A program made the position numbers and the translations under genes. 64,000 nt of DNA from Gammaproteobacteria bacterium Milos-ODIII6. GTDB lineage: Bacteria; Pseudomonadota; Gammaproteobacteria; Chromatiales; Chromatiaceae. The stretch spans positions 62,001 to 126,000 of the forward strand of contig JAPTHR010000009.1 of NCBI GenBank assembly GCA_029228645.1. Direction: 5' to 3'. Below the pieces are notes generated by a model, which worked only from the letters and a program-made list of their open reading frames with translations, did no database searches and had not been told where the DNA came from. Of this stretch, positions 51,809 to 60,003 are shown one piece after another (positions within the stretch are counted from its first letter, which is position 1; each line of letters starts with the position of its first letter).

Positions 51809-52168
51809 ATGTCAAGAGTTAAGCGTGGTGTGCAGGCGCACGCCAAACACAAGAAAGTACTGAAGGCGGCCAAGGGTTACTACGGTGCCCGCCGCAAGGT
51901 CTACCGTGTCGCCAAGCAGGCCGTCATCAAGGCGGGCCAGTACGCCTACCGTGACCGTCGGGTCAAGAAGCGTCAGTTTCGTGCGCTCTGGATCCAGCGT
52001 ATCAACGCCGCAGCCCGCATGAACGGCCTATCCTACAGTCGCATGATCAACGGCCTCAACAAGGCCGGTGTGGTGGTGGACCGCAAGATGCTGGCCGACA
52101 TCGCGGTGCACGATATGCCCGCCTTCAGCCAACTCGCGGAAAAGGCCAAGGCTGCCCTCGCGAGCTGA
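51809..52168 (+). CDS. rplT: 50S ribosomal protein L20
   Basis: Early-assembly 23S rRNA binder, 119 residues, highly basic N-terminus [50 protein letters not shown], all typical. It ends the ribosomal part of the cluster; an intrinsic terminator follows. Confidence 0.96.
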   Translation: MSRVKRGVQAHAKHKKVLKAAKGYYGARRKVYRVAKQAVIKAGQYAYRDRRVKKRQFRALWIQRINAAARMNGLSYSRMINGLNKAGVVVDRKMLADIAVHDMPAFSQLAEKAKAALAS

Positions 52169-52211
52169 TGGGCGAGGCCATCCGGCCCGCTCATCGATGA
52201 AGCGTTTGAAA

Positions 52212-52244
52212 GGGGGAAAGTCTGGCAAGGCTTTCCCCTTTTTT
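52212..52244 (+). terminator. intrinsic terminator after rplT
   Basis: An 8-bp stem GGGGAAAG / CTTTCCCC with a 10-nt loop, followed directly by a run of six T. It lies 44 bp past the rplT stop and probably ends or reduces transcription into pheST. Confidence 0.85.
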
Positions 52245-52250
52245 GTGTTT

Positions 52251-53440
<1,190 letters not shown>

Positions 53441-53443
53441 GGG

Positions 53444-53591
53444 TTCACCGCAAAGGGCGCCAAGGACGCGAAGAGTTTTTTACTTTGACGCGCCTGCTGT
53501 CCGATGGCTGCGGAAGTTTTCGATACGTGAGCTTTGGAACCCAGCGGACATAAGATCCTGCCTTTGCGACCTTCGCGTCCTTGGCGGTAAA
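53444..53591. repeat. paired intergenic repeat, between pheS and pheT
   Basis: The left arm TTCACCGCAAAGGGCGCCAA with GGACGCGAAG following (53444-53480) and the right arm CCTTTGCGACCTTCGCGTCC with TTGGCGGTAAA following (53561-53591) form a second copy of the element found left of pheS. The reverse complement of this right arm matches the left arm of the first copy at nearly every base. The 53441-53612 gap contains no other feature. Confidence 0.82.
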
Positions 53592-53612
53592 TAAATAAGA
53601 TAGGAAATAACA

Positions 53613-55988
53613 ATGCGATTCAGCGAAGCCTGGTTGCGGGAATGGGTGGACCCTTCGGTGACTACCCAGGAGTTGGCCGACCAGTTGAGTATGGCGGGCC
53701 TTGAGGTGGACTCGGTCGAGCCCGCCGCCCCGCCGTTCGATGGCGTGGTCGTGGGACATGTGCTCGCGTGTGAAAAGCATCCGGATGCCGACAAGCTCAA
53801 TGTTTGCCAGGTCGATATCGGTGTGGGTGAGACGCAACAGATCGTGTGCGGCGCCAGCAATGTCGCGGCGGGCCAGCGGGTGCCGGTCGCTACCGTGGGT
53901 GCGCGTCTGGCTCCGGATTTCAGGATCAAGAAGGCCAAACTTCGCGGCGTGCCGTCCAACGGCATGATCTGCTCCGCCTCGGAGCTGGGCCTGGCCGATT
54001 CCTCGGACGGCATCCTGGTGCTGCCGCCGGATGCGCCTGTGGGAGAGGATTTCCGCGTGTACATGAACCTCGATGACCAATGCATCGAGGTCGATCTGAC
54101 GCCGGACCGTGGCGACTGTCTCAGTCTCGCCGGCATCGCCCGCGAGGTCTCGGTGATCAACCGGGTGCCGTTGCGGGGAGAGGTGATCGATAGCGTCGAC
54201 GCCCAGATCGACGACGCGTTTGCGGTCCGCGTGACCGATCCGGCGGCCTGCCCCCGCTATCTCTGCCGCGTGATCCGCGACATCGATGCGGGCGCCACGA
54301 CCCCGGACTGGATGGTCGAGCGCCTGCGGCGCAGCGGGCTGCGCGCGATCTCGCCGGTGGTCGATATCACCAACTACGTCCTTCTGACGCTTGGTCAGCC
54401 GATGCACGGCTTCGATCTCGACAGGCTGAGCGGCGGGATTCAAGTGCGCTTCGCCGCGGCAGGGGAGCACCTGAAACTGCTGGATGGCAGCGAGGCGGAA
54501 CTGCGCCCGGACACCCTGGTGATCGCGGACGAGCAGGGGCCGGTCGCGATGGCCGGCATCATGGGTGGAGAGCCGACCGGCGTGACCGGCGAAACGCGGC
54601 ATGTGCTGCTCGAGGCGGCCTTTTTTGCGCCGCTTGCCATCGCCGGCAAGGCGCGCAGCTATGGCCTGCATACCGATTCCTCGCATCGTTTCGAACGTGG
54701 GGTGGATTTCGAACTGGCGCGTGTTGCGATGGAGTATGCGACCGCGCTGATGCTCGATATCGTCGGTGGTCGTTGCGGCCCGGCAATCGAGGTGAGTGAT
54801 GAGAGTCATTTACCGGCCCGTGAGCCGATCAGGCTGCGCCGCGAAAGAATCCAGCGGATCCTCGGCATTTCCATCGATGACGACGAGGTCAGCGACATCC
54901 TCGAGCGTCTGGGTATGGATCTGCAGCCGGCTGAGGACGGCTGGCTGGTGACCGCGCCGAGCGCGCGCTTCGACATTGCCATCGAAGTCGACCTGATTGA
55001 GGAAATCGGGCGTATTCATGGCTATGAGCGCATCCCGGCCAGCCTGCGTTCCGCGCCGGTCAGTATCGAAGCGCGCCCGGAGACCCGTTTCAGTCTGGAG
55101 CGGGCCTACGCTGCGCTGGTGGATCGCGCTTATCACGAGGCGATTACCTACAGCTTCATCAGTCCGGAGATGGCGCGCCGGGTCACGCCGACCCAGGAGC
55201 CGATCACGCTCGCGAACCCGATATCCAGTGACATGTCGGTGATGCGTGCGAGCCTTTGGCCGGGTCTCCTGGCGGCAGCGCAACATAATCTTGCGCGCCA
55301 GCAGGATCGCGTGCGCCTGTTCGAGAGCGGCCTGACCTTCGAGCGGGTCGAGGGCAGGATCGTGCAGAAGCCGCATCTCGCGGGTCTGGTATGCGGTTCG
55401 GTCCAGCCGGAGCAGTGGGGTGTTGCGACCCGCAAGGTGGATTTTTTCGACCTCAAGGGTGACCTTGAGGTCGTTTTGAGCCAGGTCGCTCCGCTGCAAG
55501 CCTTCCGCTTCATTGCGGCGGAACATCCCGCGCTGCATCCAGGACAGGCTGCGCGCATCGAGCGCGACGGTCAGGCGATCGGTTGGGTGGGTGCGCTCCA
55601 TCCTGCGCTGCAGCAGGCGCTCGACCTTCCCGCCGTCTTTCTCTTCGAAGTGCTTCTGGAGGGCTTGTCCGAGGGTGAACTTCCGTCTTTCAGCCCGGTT
55701 TCCAAGTTCCCCTCGATTCGCCGCGACATGGCCATCGTGCTCGCCCGGGAAATTCCCTCGGCACGGGTGCTGGAGGTCGCGCGAGCGGCAGCGCCCGAGT
55801 TTGTGCAGGAGATCAGCCTGTTCGACGTCTACACAGGCGAGAACATAGATTCCAGTCTAAAAAGTATCGCTTTGAGCTTGATTTTACAGGAGTCTTCGCA
55901 CACCCTTACGGATCAGGAAGTGGAGCAGGCCGGCGCACTCGTCCTTCAGGCGCTGACTCAAGAATTGTCCGCAAAGCTCAGAGATTAG
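53613..55988 (+). CDS. pheT: phenylalanyl-tRNA synthetase beta subunit
   Basis: 791 residues, the normal length. N-terminal tRNA-binding (EMAP-like) domain with [26 protein letters not shown]3/B4 editing domain, B5 domain, a catalytic-like core and the C-terminal FDX-ACB domain ([17 protein letters not shown]). It forms the alpha2-beta2 enzyme with PheS. TAGGAAATAACA precedes the ATG. IhfA follows 11 bp later. Confidence 0.96.
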   Translation: MRFSEAWLREWVDPSVTTQELADQLSMAGLEVDSVEPAAPPFDGVVVGHVLACEKHPDADKLNVCQVDIGVGETQQIVCGASNVAAGQRVPVATVGARLAPDFRIKKAKLRGVPSNGMICSASELGLADSSDGILVLPPDAPVGEDFRVYMNLDDQCIEVDLTPDRGDCLSLAGIAREVSVINRVPLRGEVIDSVDAQIDDAFAVRVTDPAACPRYLCRVIRDIDAGATTPDWMVERLRRSGLRAISPVVDITNYVLLTLGQPMHGFDLDRLSGGIQVRFAAAGEHLKLLDGSEAELRPDTLVIADEQGPVAMAGIMGGEPTGVTGETRHVLLEAAFFAPLAIAGKARSYGLHTDSSHRFERGVDFELARVAMEYATALMLDIVGGRCGPAIEVSDESHLPAREPIRLRRERIQRILGISIDDDEVSDILERLGMDLQPAEDGWLVTAPSARFDIAIEVDLIEEIGRIHGYERIPASLRSAPVSIEARPETRFSLERAYAALVDRAYHEAITYSFISPEMARRVTPTQEPITLANPISSDMSVMRASLWPGLLAAAQHNLARQQDRVRLFESGLTFERVEGRIVQKPHLAGLVCGSVQPEQWGVATRKVDFFDLKGDLEVVLSQVAPLQAFRFIAAEHPALHPGQAARIERDGQAIGWVGALHPALQQALDLPAVFLFEVLLEGLSEGELPSFSPVSKFPSIRRDMAIVLAREIPSARVLEVARAAAPEFVQEISLFDVYTGENIDSSLKSIALSLILQESSHTLTDQEVEQAGALVLQALTQELSAKLRD

Positions 55989-55999
55989 GGAACTTTCCA

Positions 56000-56323
56000 A
56001 TGGCGCTTACCAAAGCAGATATGGCTGAACACCTTTTCGAGGAACTTGGGCTGAACAAGCGTGAAGCCAAGGACATGGTGGAGATGTTCTTCGAAGAGAT
56101 TCGTCAGGCTCTGGAAGACGGGCGGCAGGTCAAGCTGTCCGGCTTCGGCAATTTCGACCTGCGCGAGAAGAAGCAACGGCCCGGACGCAATCCGAAGACG
56201 GGTGAGGAAATCCCGATCACCGCGCGTCGCGTGGTGACCTTCCGCCCGGGGCAGAAGCTCAAGGCACGGGTGGAGGCCTTTTCCGAACAGCAAGCGGCCT
56301 CAGCAAAGCCGCATACCGGCTAG
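56000..56323 (+). CDS. ihfA: integration host factor alpha subunit
   Basis: DNA-bending HU-family protein, 107 residues. [38 protein letters not shown] and the arm [41 protein letters not shown] are typical of IhfA. It pairs with IhfB, encoded elsewhere, and often helps sigma54 activators reach their promoters. A pheT-ihfA-merR order is standard. Confidence 0.96.
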   Translation: MALTKADMAEHLFEELGLNKREAKDMVEMFFEEIRQALEDGRQVKLSGFGNFDLREKKQRPGRNPKTGEEIPITARRVVTFRPGQKLKARVEAFSEQQAASAKPHTG

Positions 56324-56334
56324 AGGTATAGGGA

Positions 56335-56700
56335 ATGCTCGATCCGGAAAGCAGTAATCTCGAGTTGCCGCCGATCCCCGGCAAGCGCTATTTCACCATC
56401 GGAGAGGTGGCGGAGCTCTGTCAGGTCAAGCCGCATGTGCTGCGCTACTGGGAACAGGAGTTTCCGCAACTCAAGCCGGTCAAGCGCCGCGGCAACCGCC
56501 GCTACTACCAGCGGCACGACGTCGAACTGATCCGGCGAATCCGTGGCCTGCTGTACGAGCAGGGGTTCACCATTGGCGGCGCACGCCAGCGTCTCGAGGG
56601 AGACGAAGGGAAGTCGGAAGCGGGCGAGGCAGCCAATCCGCAACTCCTGCGCGAACTGCGTCAGGAGCTCGAAAGCATCCTGAAACTGCTCGAACGTTAG
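56335..56700 (+). CDS. MerR-family transcriptional regulator
   Basis: A 121-residue regulator with a MerR-type winged helix ([55 protein letters not shown]) followed by a short coiled-coil tail ([18 protein letters not shown]). No effector-binding domain or Cys is present. A gene of this kind follows ihfA in many gammaproteobacteria; its targets are unknown. The start is 11 bp after the ihfA stop. Confidence 0.88.
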   Translation: MLDPESSNLELPPIPGKRYFTIGEVAELCQVKPHVLRYWEQEFPQLKPVKRRGNRRYYQRHDVELIRRIRGLLYEQGFTIGGARQRLEGDEGKSEAGEAANPQLLRELRQELESILKLLER

Positions 56701-56709
56701 CGACCTAAA

Positions 56710-56738
56710 TTGACAAACAGCCGCTCGTTCCTTAGCAT
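56710..56738 (+). promoter_or_regulatory. sigma70 promoter of the tRNA gene
   Basis: A consensus TTGACA (56710-56715), 17-bp spacer and TAGCAT (56733-56738) end 11 bp ahead of the tRNA-Pro gene, 10 bp after the merR stop. Expected start near 56745. A good match to a sigma70 promoter for a stable RNA. Confidence 0.75.
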
Positions 56739-56749
56739 GCTGCCTCTTC

Positions 56750-56826
56750 CGGAGCGTAGCGCAGCTTGGTAGCGCACCACAATGGGGTTGTGGGGGTCGG
56801 GAGTTCGAATCTCCCCGCTCCGACCA
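56750..56826 (+). tRNA. tRNA-Pro (GGG)
   Basis: A 77-nt cloverleaf with CCA encoded. Acceptor arm CGGAGCG / CGCTCCG, D-arm GCGCAGCTTGGTAGCGC, anticodon stem CCACA / TGTGG with loop ATGGGGT giving anticodon GGG (reads CCC/CCU), variable region GGGTC, T-arm around GTTCGAATC. All arms pair. No integrase or duplicated 3' tRNA end was seen downstream. Confidence 0.95.
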
Positions 56827-56834
56827 ATAAAAAC

Positions 56835-56867
56835 AAAGACTTAGGCTAACAACCTAAGTCTTTTTTT
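56835..56867 (+). terminator. intrinsic terminator after tRNA-Pro
   Basis: An 11-bp stem AAAGACTTAGG / CCTAAGTCTTT with loop CTAACAA, followed by a run of T. Nine bp after the tRNA. The stretch 56868-57015 between it and the next gene end has no recognisable gene. Confidence 0.92.
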
Positions 56868-57015
56868 ATGTCTGGAGCAAATGGGTGCCGGAATAGGTGC
56901 CGTTTTTCGTCCAGAAGACCCAAAAGACCTCATTCGGTGTTTGTCCAGGAATCGCGATTGGTTGATCCGAAGGCATCGGCGCTTCCCTCTGCGGTTCAGG
57001 ATCGCTGGCCACTGT

Positions 57016-57957
57016 TCATTCCCATTCCATCTCCTGGAACACCTGCTGGGTGTTGCGGCCCTTGAGCGTCTCGTAGTCTTCCAGGTAGGAAAAACGGGAC
57101 TGGTCCAGGGTGCCGATCTGGGTGATGTCGCCGCCGGACTCCATGAATGCGCCGACGGTCTCGCGCAGGAACACCAGGTAGTCGAGCGAATCCGCGCGCG
57201 CCCGGGTGAGGTCGGTGGCCGGACCGTGTCCCGGCACGACGGTCGCGGGCTCGAATGCTGCCATCGTCTCGAACGCCTCGATCCAGTGGCTGCTTTTGGA
57301 ATGAGGCAGCACACCGAGCATGCGGCCGACGAAGACCACGTCGCCGCTGAACACGACGCGCTGTTCCGGCAGCCAGACCAGGCTGTCGCCCGGGGTGTGG
57401 GCCGGGCCGACCCTGCGCAGTTCGAAGGCGGTGCCACCCAGGGTGAAGGTCATGCTGTCATCGAAGGTCTCGTCCGCATAAACGGCCTCGGTGCCGGCCA
57501 TGCCTTGTGCCCCGACGAGATTGTCGAGCATGAACAGCTGTTCCTCGGCACGTACGCGCTGATCCTCGACTGCGGCCTTGCTGGCGATGATGCGCGCGCC
57601 GCGCTCCCTGAAGTAGCCGTTGCCCAGCCAGCGGTGATCCTGCCCGCCGCTGTTGATCACCACCCCGACCGGCTGGTCGGTGATCGTCCTGATGAGCGCG
57701 TCAATCTCCGCTGCACCCTGGTAGCTGGCGCCGGAATCGACCAGCACGACGCCCTCGTCGGTCACGACGAAGCCGAAGGTCGCGTTGTTGCCCAGGTTCT
57801 CGGGCGAACGGTTGCCGAACGGTCCGACGATCGCATAGATCTGATCGCTGACCTTCTGCAGGCGCAGGCCGTCGCCGTTGTCGGCGGCCATCGCCACACC
57901 GGCGAGCAACAGGATTGCCGTCATCAGCAACCCGGGAAGACGTCTTGGATGGGGCAT
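57016..57957 (-). CDS. exported MBL-fold protein with altered zinc site
   Basis: A 313-residue metallo-beta-lactamase-fold protein with a signal peptide (RLPGLLMTAILLLAGVAMA). It resembles the periplasmic SoxH/quinoprotein-relay type MBL proteins in layout (LQKVSDQIYAIVGPFGNRSPENLGNNATFGFVVTDEGVVLVDSG). The zinc motif normally HxHxDH reads NSGGQDH, retaining only Asp and the last His. Later ligands remain (GPAHTPGD, FSGDVVFVGRML, VPGHGP). It is the last gene of a leftward operon, 22 bp after a cytochrome-like gene. A binding or redox-related role is possible; no substrate is evident. Confidence 0.85.
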   Translation of the reverse strand: MPHPRRLPGLLMTAILLLAGVAMAADNGDGLRLQKVSDQIYAIVGPFGNRSPENLGNNATFGFVVTDEGVVLVDSGASYQGAAEIDALIRTITDQPVGVVINSGGQDHRWLGNGYFRERGARIIASKAAVEDQRVRAEEQLFMLDNLVGAQGMAGTEAVYADETFDDSMTFTLGGTAFELRRVGPAHTPGDSLVWLPEQRVVFSGDVVFVGRMLGVLPHSKSSHWIEAFETMAAFEPATVVPGHGPATDLTRARADSLDYLVFLRETVGAFMESGGDITQIGTLDQSRFSYLEDYETLKGRNTQQVFQEMEWE

Positions 57958-57979
57958 GGGGTCTCCTCTTGATTCGGGG

Positions 57980-58411
57980 TCAGTCGGCGCGGAACCGGGC
58001 GTGACAGGCGAGGCACTGTTCCAGCGTCCTGCCGGTCAGGATTGTAGGATCGGCCATGTCGTCGGTTTCCGCGCGGATGGCAATCTCCTCGAACAGCAGG
58101 TGGGTAGGGCCACCGATCTCCTTGAAGGACTGGGGCAGCTTGGCGCCCACCGACGCCGGTGTCGCCCGCGCCATGCGGTTGCCGGACAGCCGTGCTGCTG
58201 CGGCGATCGCGTCGCGATCTTCCGTGCCGATCCCGGCGACGATGCCCTGGATGCTGGCCAGCATCTGGCGCATCTCGGCGAGGAATTCGATCTGTTCGGC
58301 GTCGCTGAGGCCCAGTGATTGGCGAGTGTCCACCGCATCGGCCTGGCTCGCCGGCGTGATCATGAACATTACCAGGGTGAGCAGTACGGTAGGCGTGATT
58401 TTTCCGGGCAT
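57980..58411 (-). CDS. cytochrome c'/c556-like protein
   Basis: A 143-residue exported protein with signal peptide ending TPASQA and a four-helix-bundle-like body. A C-terminal heme-binding CLACH lies close to the end (EQCLACHARFRAD), the class II position of cytochromes c' and c556. Met-rich helix one (MRQMLASIQGIV) could supply an axial ligand. Start M of MPGKITPTVLLTLVMFM is chosen as the first residue of the signal sequence. It has the same layout as the next gene. Confidence 0.82.
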   Translation of the reverse strand: MPGKITPTVLLTLVMFMITPASQADAVDTRQSLGLSDAEQIEFLAEMRQMLASIQGIVAGIGTEDRDAIAAAARLSGNRMARATPASVGAKLPQSFKEIGGPTHLLFEEIAIRAETDDMADPTILTGRTLEQCLACHARFRAD

Positions 58412-58429
58412 GAGGGACCTCGCTGGATG

Positions 58430-58444
58430 GTGACAATCAGTCAC
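58430..58444. promoter_or_regulatory. short palindrome GTGAC-N5-GTCAC
   Basis: A perfect 5-bp inverted repeat (GTGACAATCAGTCAC) 18 bp upstream of the c556-like gene, in the 56-bp gap between the two cytochrome genes. It could be an operator or only a small RNA hairpin. No other support. Confidence 0.3.
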
Positions 58445-58467
58445 GCAGTTTGATACGAATACCTGGC

Positions 58468-58983
58468 TCATTGCACCCGGAAGCCTTCGTGACAGGCGAC
58501 GCACTGTGCAGTCACGTTTGCCAGCGCGGCGAGCGCTGGTTTTACATCACCGCTCGCCGACGCGTCGCCGGCCGCTATCGCAAACTGGCTGGCGGCACGG
58601 TGCATGCCTGAACCGATCTTGCGCATCGGTGCCGGCATGTGCCGGGCGACATCGTGTGCACCGTGAAGTTCGAGCGAGGTCATGCCCAACCGCTCTTCGG
58701 CGATCTGCGCGGCGTTGTCAAACCGCTCGTTGGCCAATGCGTCCTGGATCTGTTGCAGGGCCAGGAGGTGGTCGCGCATGTTGGACAGCATGTGCAGGCG
58801 CATCTGTTCCGGCAACGCCACCAGTGGACGTGTGTCGTCCGGTGCCTGCGGCATCGCGTGTTGCTCATGCTGCATGTGCTGCCGGTGCATGTTGTGTTCG
58901 GGCTGATCGGCGCCTGTTGCCGCGAGCGGGCCAGCCGTAACGGCGGCAGTCACCAGGTAGGCCGCGAGTTGTTTTGGTCGCAT
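58468..58983 (-). CDS. cytochrome c'/c556-like protein with His/Met-rich leader region
   Basis: 171 residues, signal peptide MRPKQLAAYLVTAAVTAGPLAATGA. A His/Met-rich segment (NMHRQHMQHEQHAM) suggests metal binding. A four-helix-like region follows, with a C-terminal CVACHEGFRVQ heme site. It shares the late single-heme architecture with the downstream gene at 57980-58411 and is probably a paralogue. It is the first gene of the leftward operon; the upstream 35 bp lead into the 22-bp element described separately. Confidence 0.83.
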   Translation of the reverse strand: MRPKQLAAYLVTAAVTAGPLAATGADQPEHNMHRQHMQHEQHAMPQAPDDTRPLVALPEQMRLHMLSNMRDHLLALQQIQDALANERFDNAAQIAEERLGMTSLELHGAHDVARHMPAPMRKIGSGMHRAASQFAIAAGDASASGDVKPALAALANVTAQCVACHEGFRVQ

Positions 58984-59018
58984 TGACGTTCCCCATTGAA
59001 CGAAATCCGCCTGGCATG

Positions 59019-59040
59019 CTAGGAGTCTGCGCGGCAGAAA
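59019..59040 (-). promoter_or_regulatory. 22-bp shared leader element, copy A
   Basis: On the + strand this reads CTAGGAGTCTGCGCGG then CAGAAA. The reverse complement of copy B (59164-59185) matches at 21 of 22 positions. Relative to the leftward cytochrome gene it lies 35 bp ahead of the start codon, in the same orientation that copy B has to the rightward genes. Confidence 0.75.
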
Positions 59041-59163
59041 TCAATCTGCTGCAAAAGCGCCATGAATCATCATCTCAGCTTATCCAACTCGTTAAATAGG
59101 CCCACTATTCGTCTCGTTCGATAAACTGACCTGATAATCCCTATCGCCTTTTCGCTTCGATCG

Positions 59164-59185
59164 TTTCTACCGCGCAGACTCCTAG
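59164..59185 (+). promoter_or_regulatory. 22-bp shared leader element, copy B
   Basis: TTTCTA followed by CCGCGCAGACTCCTAG, the inverted match of copy A. It ends 21 bp before the first possible start of the small membrane ORF. The 123 bp between the two copies should hold the divergent promoters; a GATAAT at 59133-59138 is a possible -10, without a good -35. No larger gene fits in 58984-59206. Confidence 0.75.
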
Positions 59186-59245
59186 GCGATTCGATCCCGG
59201 GTAGATATGATTGCGATCATATCGAGCGACAAAAACAAGGTGTTC

Positions 59246-59365
59246 ATGCGCAATCGCTTCGTCATCCTGGGTACCGCGGCGTTCGTCGTGCTGAGCGTCG
59301 GGGTCGCCGTGGTGTTCGGCATCGCGGCCCATCCTGCGGCGAGAAAGAGATGGCAGAAAGGTTAG
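59246..59365 (+). CDS. small single-pass membrane protein candidate
   Basis: A 39-residue frame starting at ATG 59246 with AAGG 5 bp upstream, or 52 residues from ATG 59207. It encodes MRNRFVILGTAAFVVLSVGV and then AVVFGIAAHPAARKRWQKG: basic start, one hydrophobic helix, basic end. It overlaps the start of the Crp/Fnr-type gene by 16 bp, which suggests coupling. It is short and I know no homologue, so it may be a spurious frame. Confidence 0.45.
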   Translation: MRNRFVILGTAAFVVLSVGVAVVFGIAAHPAARKRWQKG

Positions 59366-60003
59366 CTCAGGCGATCGATTGGGCGGTGGTGGCCGCGCGG
59401 CAGCCGGTGCTCGGTGCGCTGCCATCGACACTGCGTGAGGTCGCGCGCCTGACGCCGGTGGCCGGCGGACAGGTGATTGCCCGGCGCGGCGAGCGGCCGA
59501 AGGCCATGTGGTGTGTGCTGTCGGGCGAGGTGCAGCTGGTTCGCACATCGCGCCAGGGGGCGGAGACGGTCCTGCAGCGCTCACGCGAGGGCTTCATTGC
59601 CGAGGCCAGCCTGGATGCACGGCAGTACCACTGTGATCTCGTTGCGGTCACATCGGGCCAGGTGCTGCGTTTCCCGATGGCGGCTTTTCGACAGGCCCTC
59701 GACCAGGACGCCGCGTTTCGCCGTGCCTGGATCGCCAGGCTTGCCTGCGAGGTGCGCGCCCTGCGCGGACAGTGTGAACGGCTCGGCCTGAAAACCGCGG
59801 CCGAGCGCATCCTGCACTACATCGAAGCCGAAGGAAGCGATGGGACGATCACCCTGACCCGGCCGCGCAAGGCCTGGGCGGCAGAGCTCGGGCTGACTCA
59901 CGAGGTGTTGTACCGGACGCTGAGACGCTTGCGAGAAGAAGGTGTTTTGCGGGTGGACGGCAACCGTATCGTTATACAAACGGTCAGGCGAGGTCTGCAC
60001 TGA
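59350..60003 (+). CDS. Crp/Fnr-family transcriptional regulator
   Basis: 217 residues. Cyclic-nucleotide-binding-fold domain (PVAGGQVIARRGERPKAMWCVLSGEVQLV, residues ~35-120), dimerisation helix, then a winged helix with recognition segment LTHEVLYRTLRRLREEGVLRV. The FNR-type Glu and Arg (E..YR) are kept, while FNR Ser212 is Tyr. No N-terminal Cys cluster is present, so it is not an iron-sulfur FNR. Its ligand is unknown. The stop overlaps the histidine-kinase start by a base. Confidence 0.86.
   Translation: MAERLAQAIDWAVVAARQPVLGALPSTLREVARLTPVAGGQVIARRGERPKAMWCVLSGEVQLVRTSRQGAETVLQRSREGFIAEASLDARQYHCDLVAVTSGQVLRFPMAAFRQALDQDAAFRRAWIARLACEVRALRGQCERLGLKTAAERILHYIEAEGSDGTITLTRPRKAWAAELGLTHEVLYRTLRRLREEGVLRVDGNRIVIQTVRRGLH

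Noticed and set aside
56750-57015. Integrative element anchored at tRNA-Pro
   Set aside because: No duplicated 3' tRNA end and no integrase gene in the window.
56881-57972. A 363-codon rightward frame opposite the MBL-fold gene, starting near the tRNA
   Set aside because: Antisense to a well-supported exported MBL gene; its tRNA-proximal start made me look for an integrase, but no integrase motif is present.
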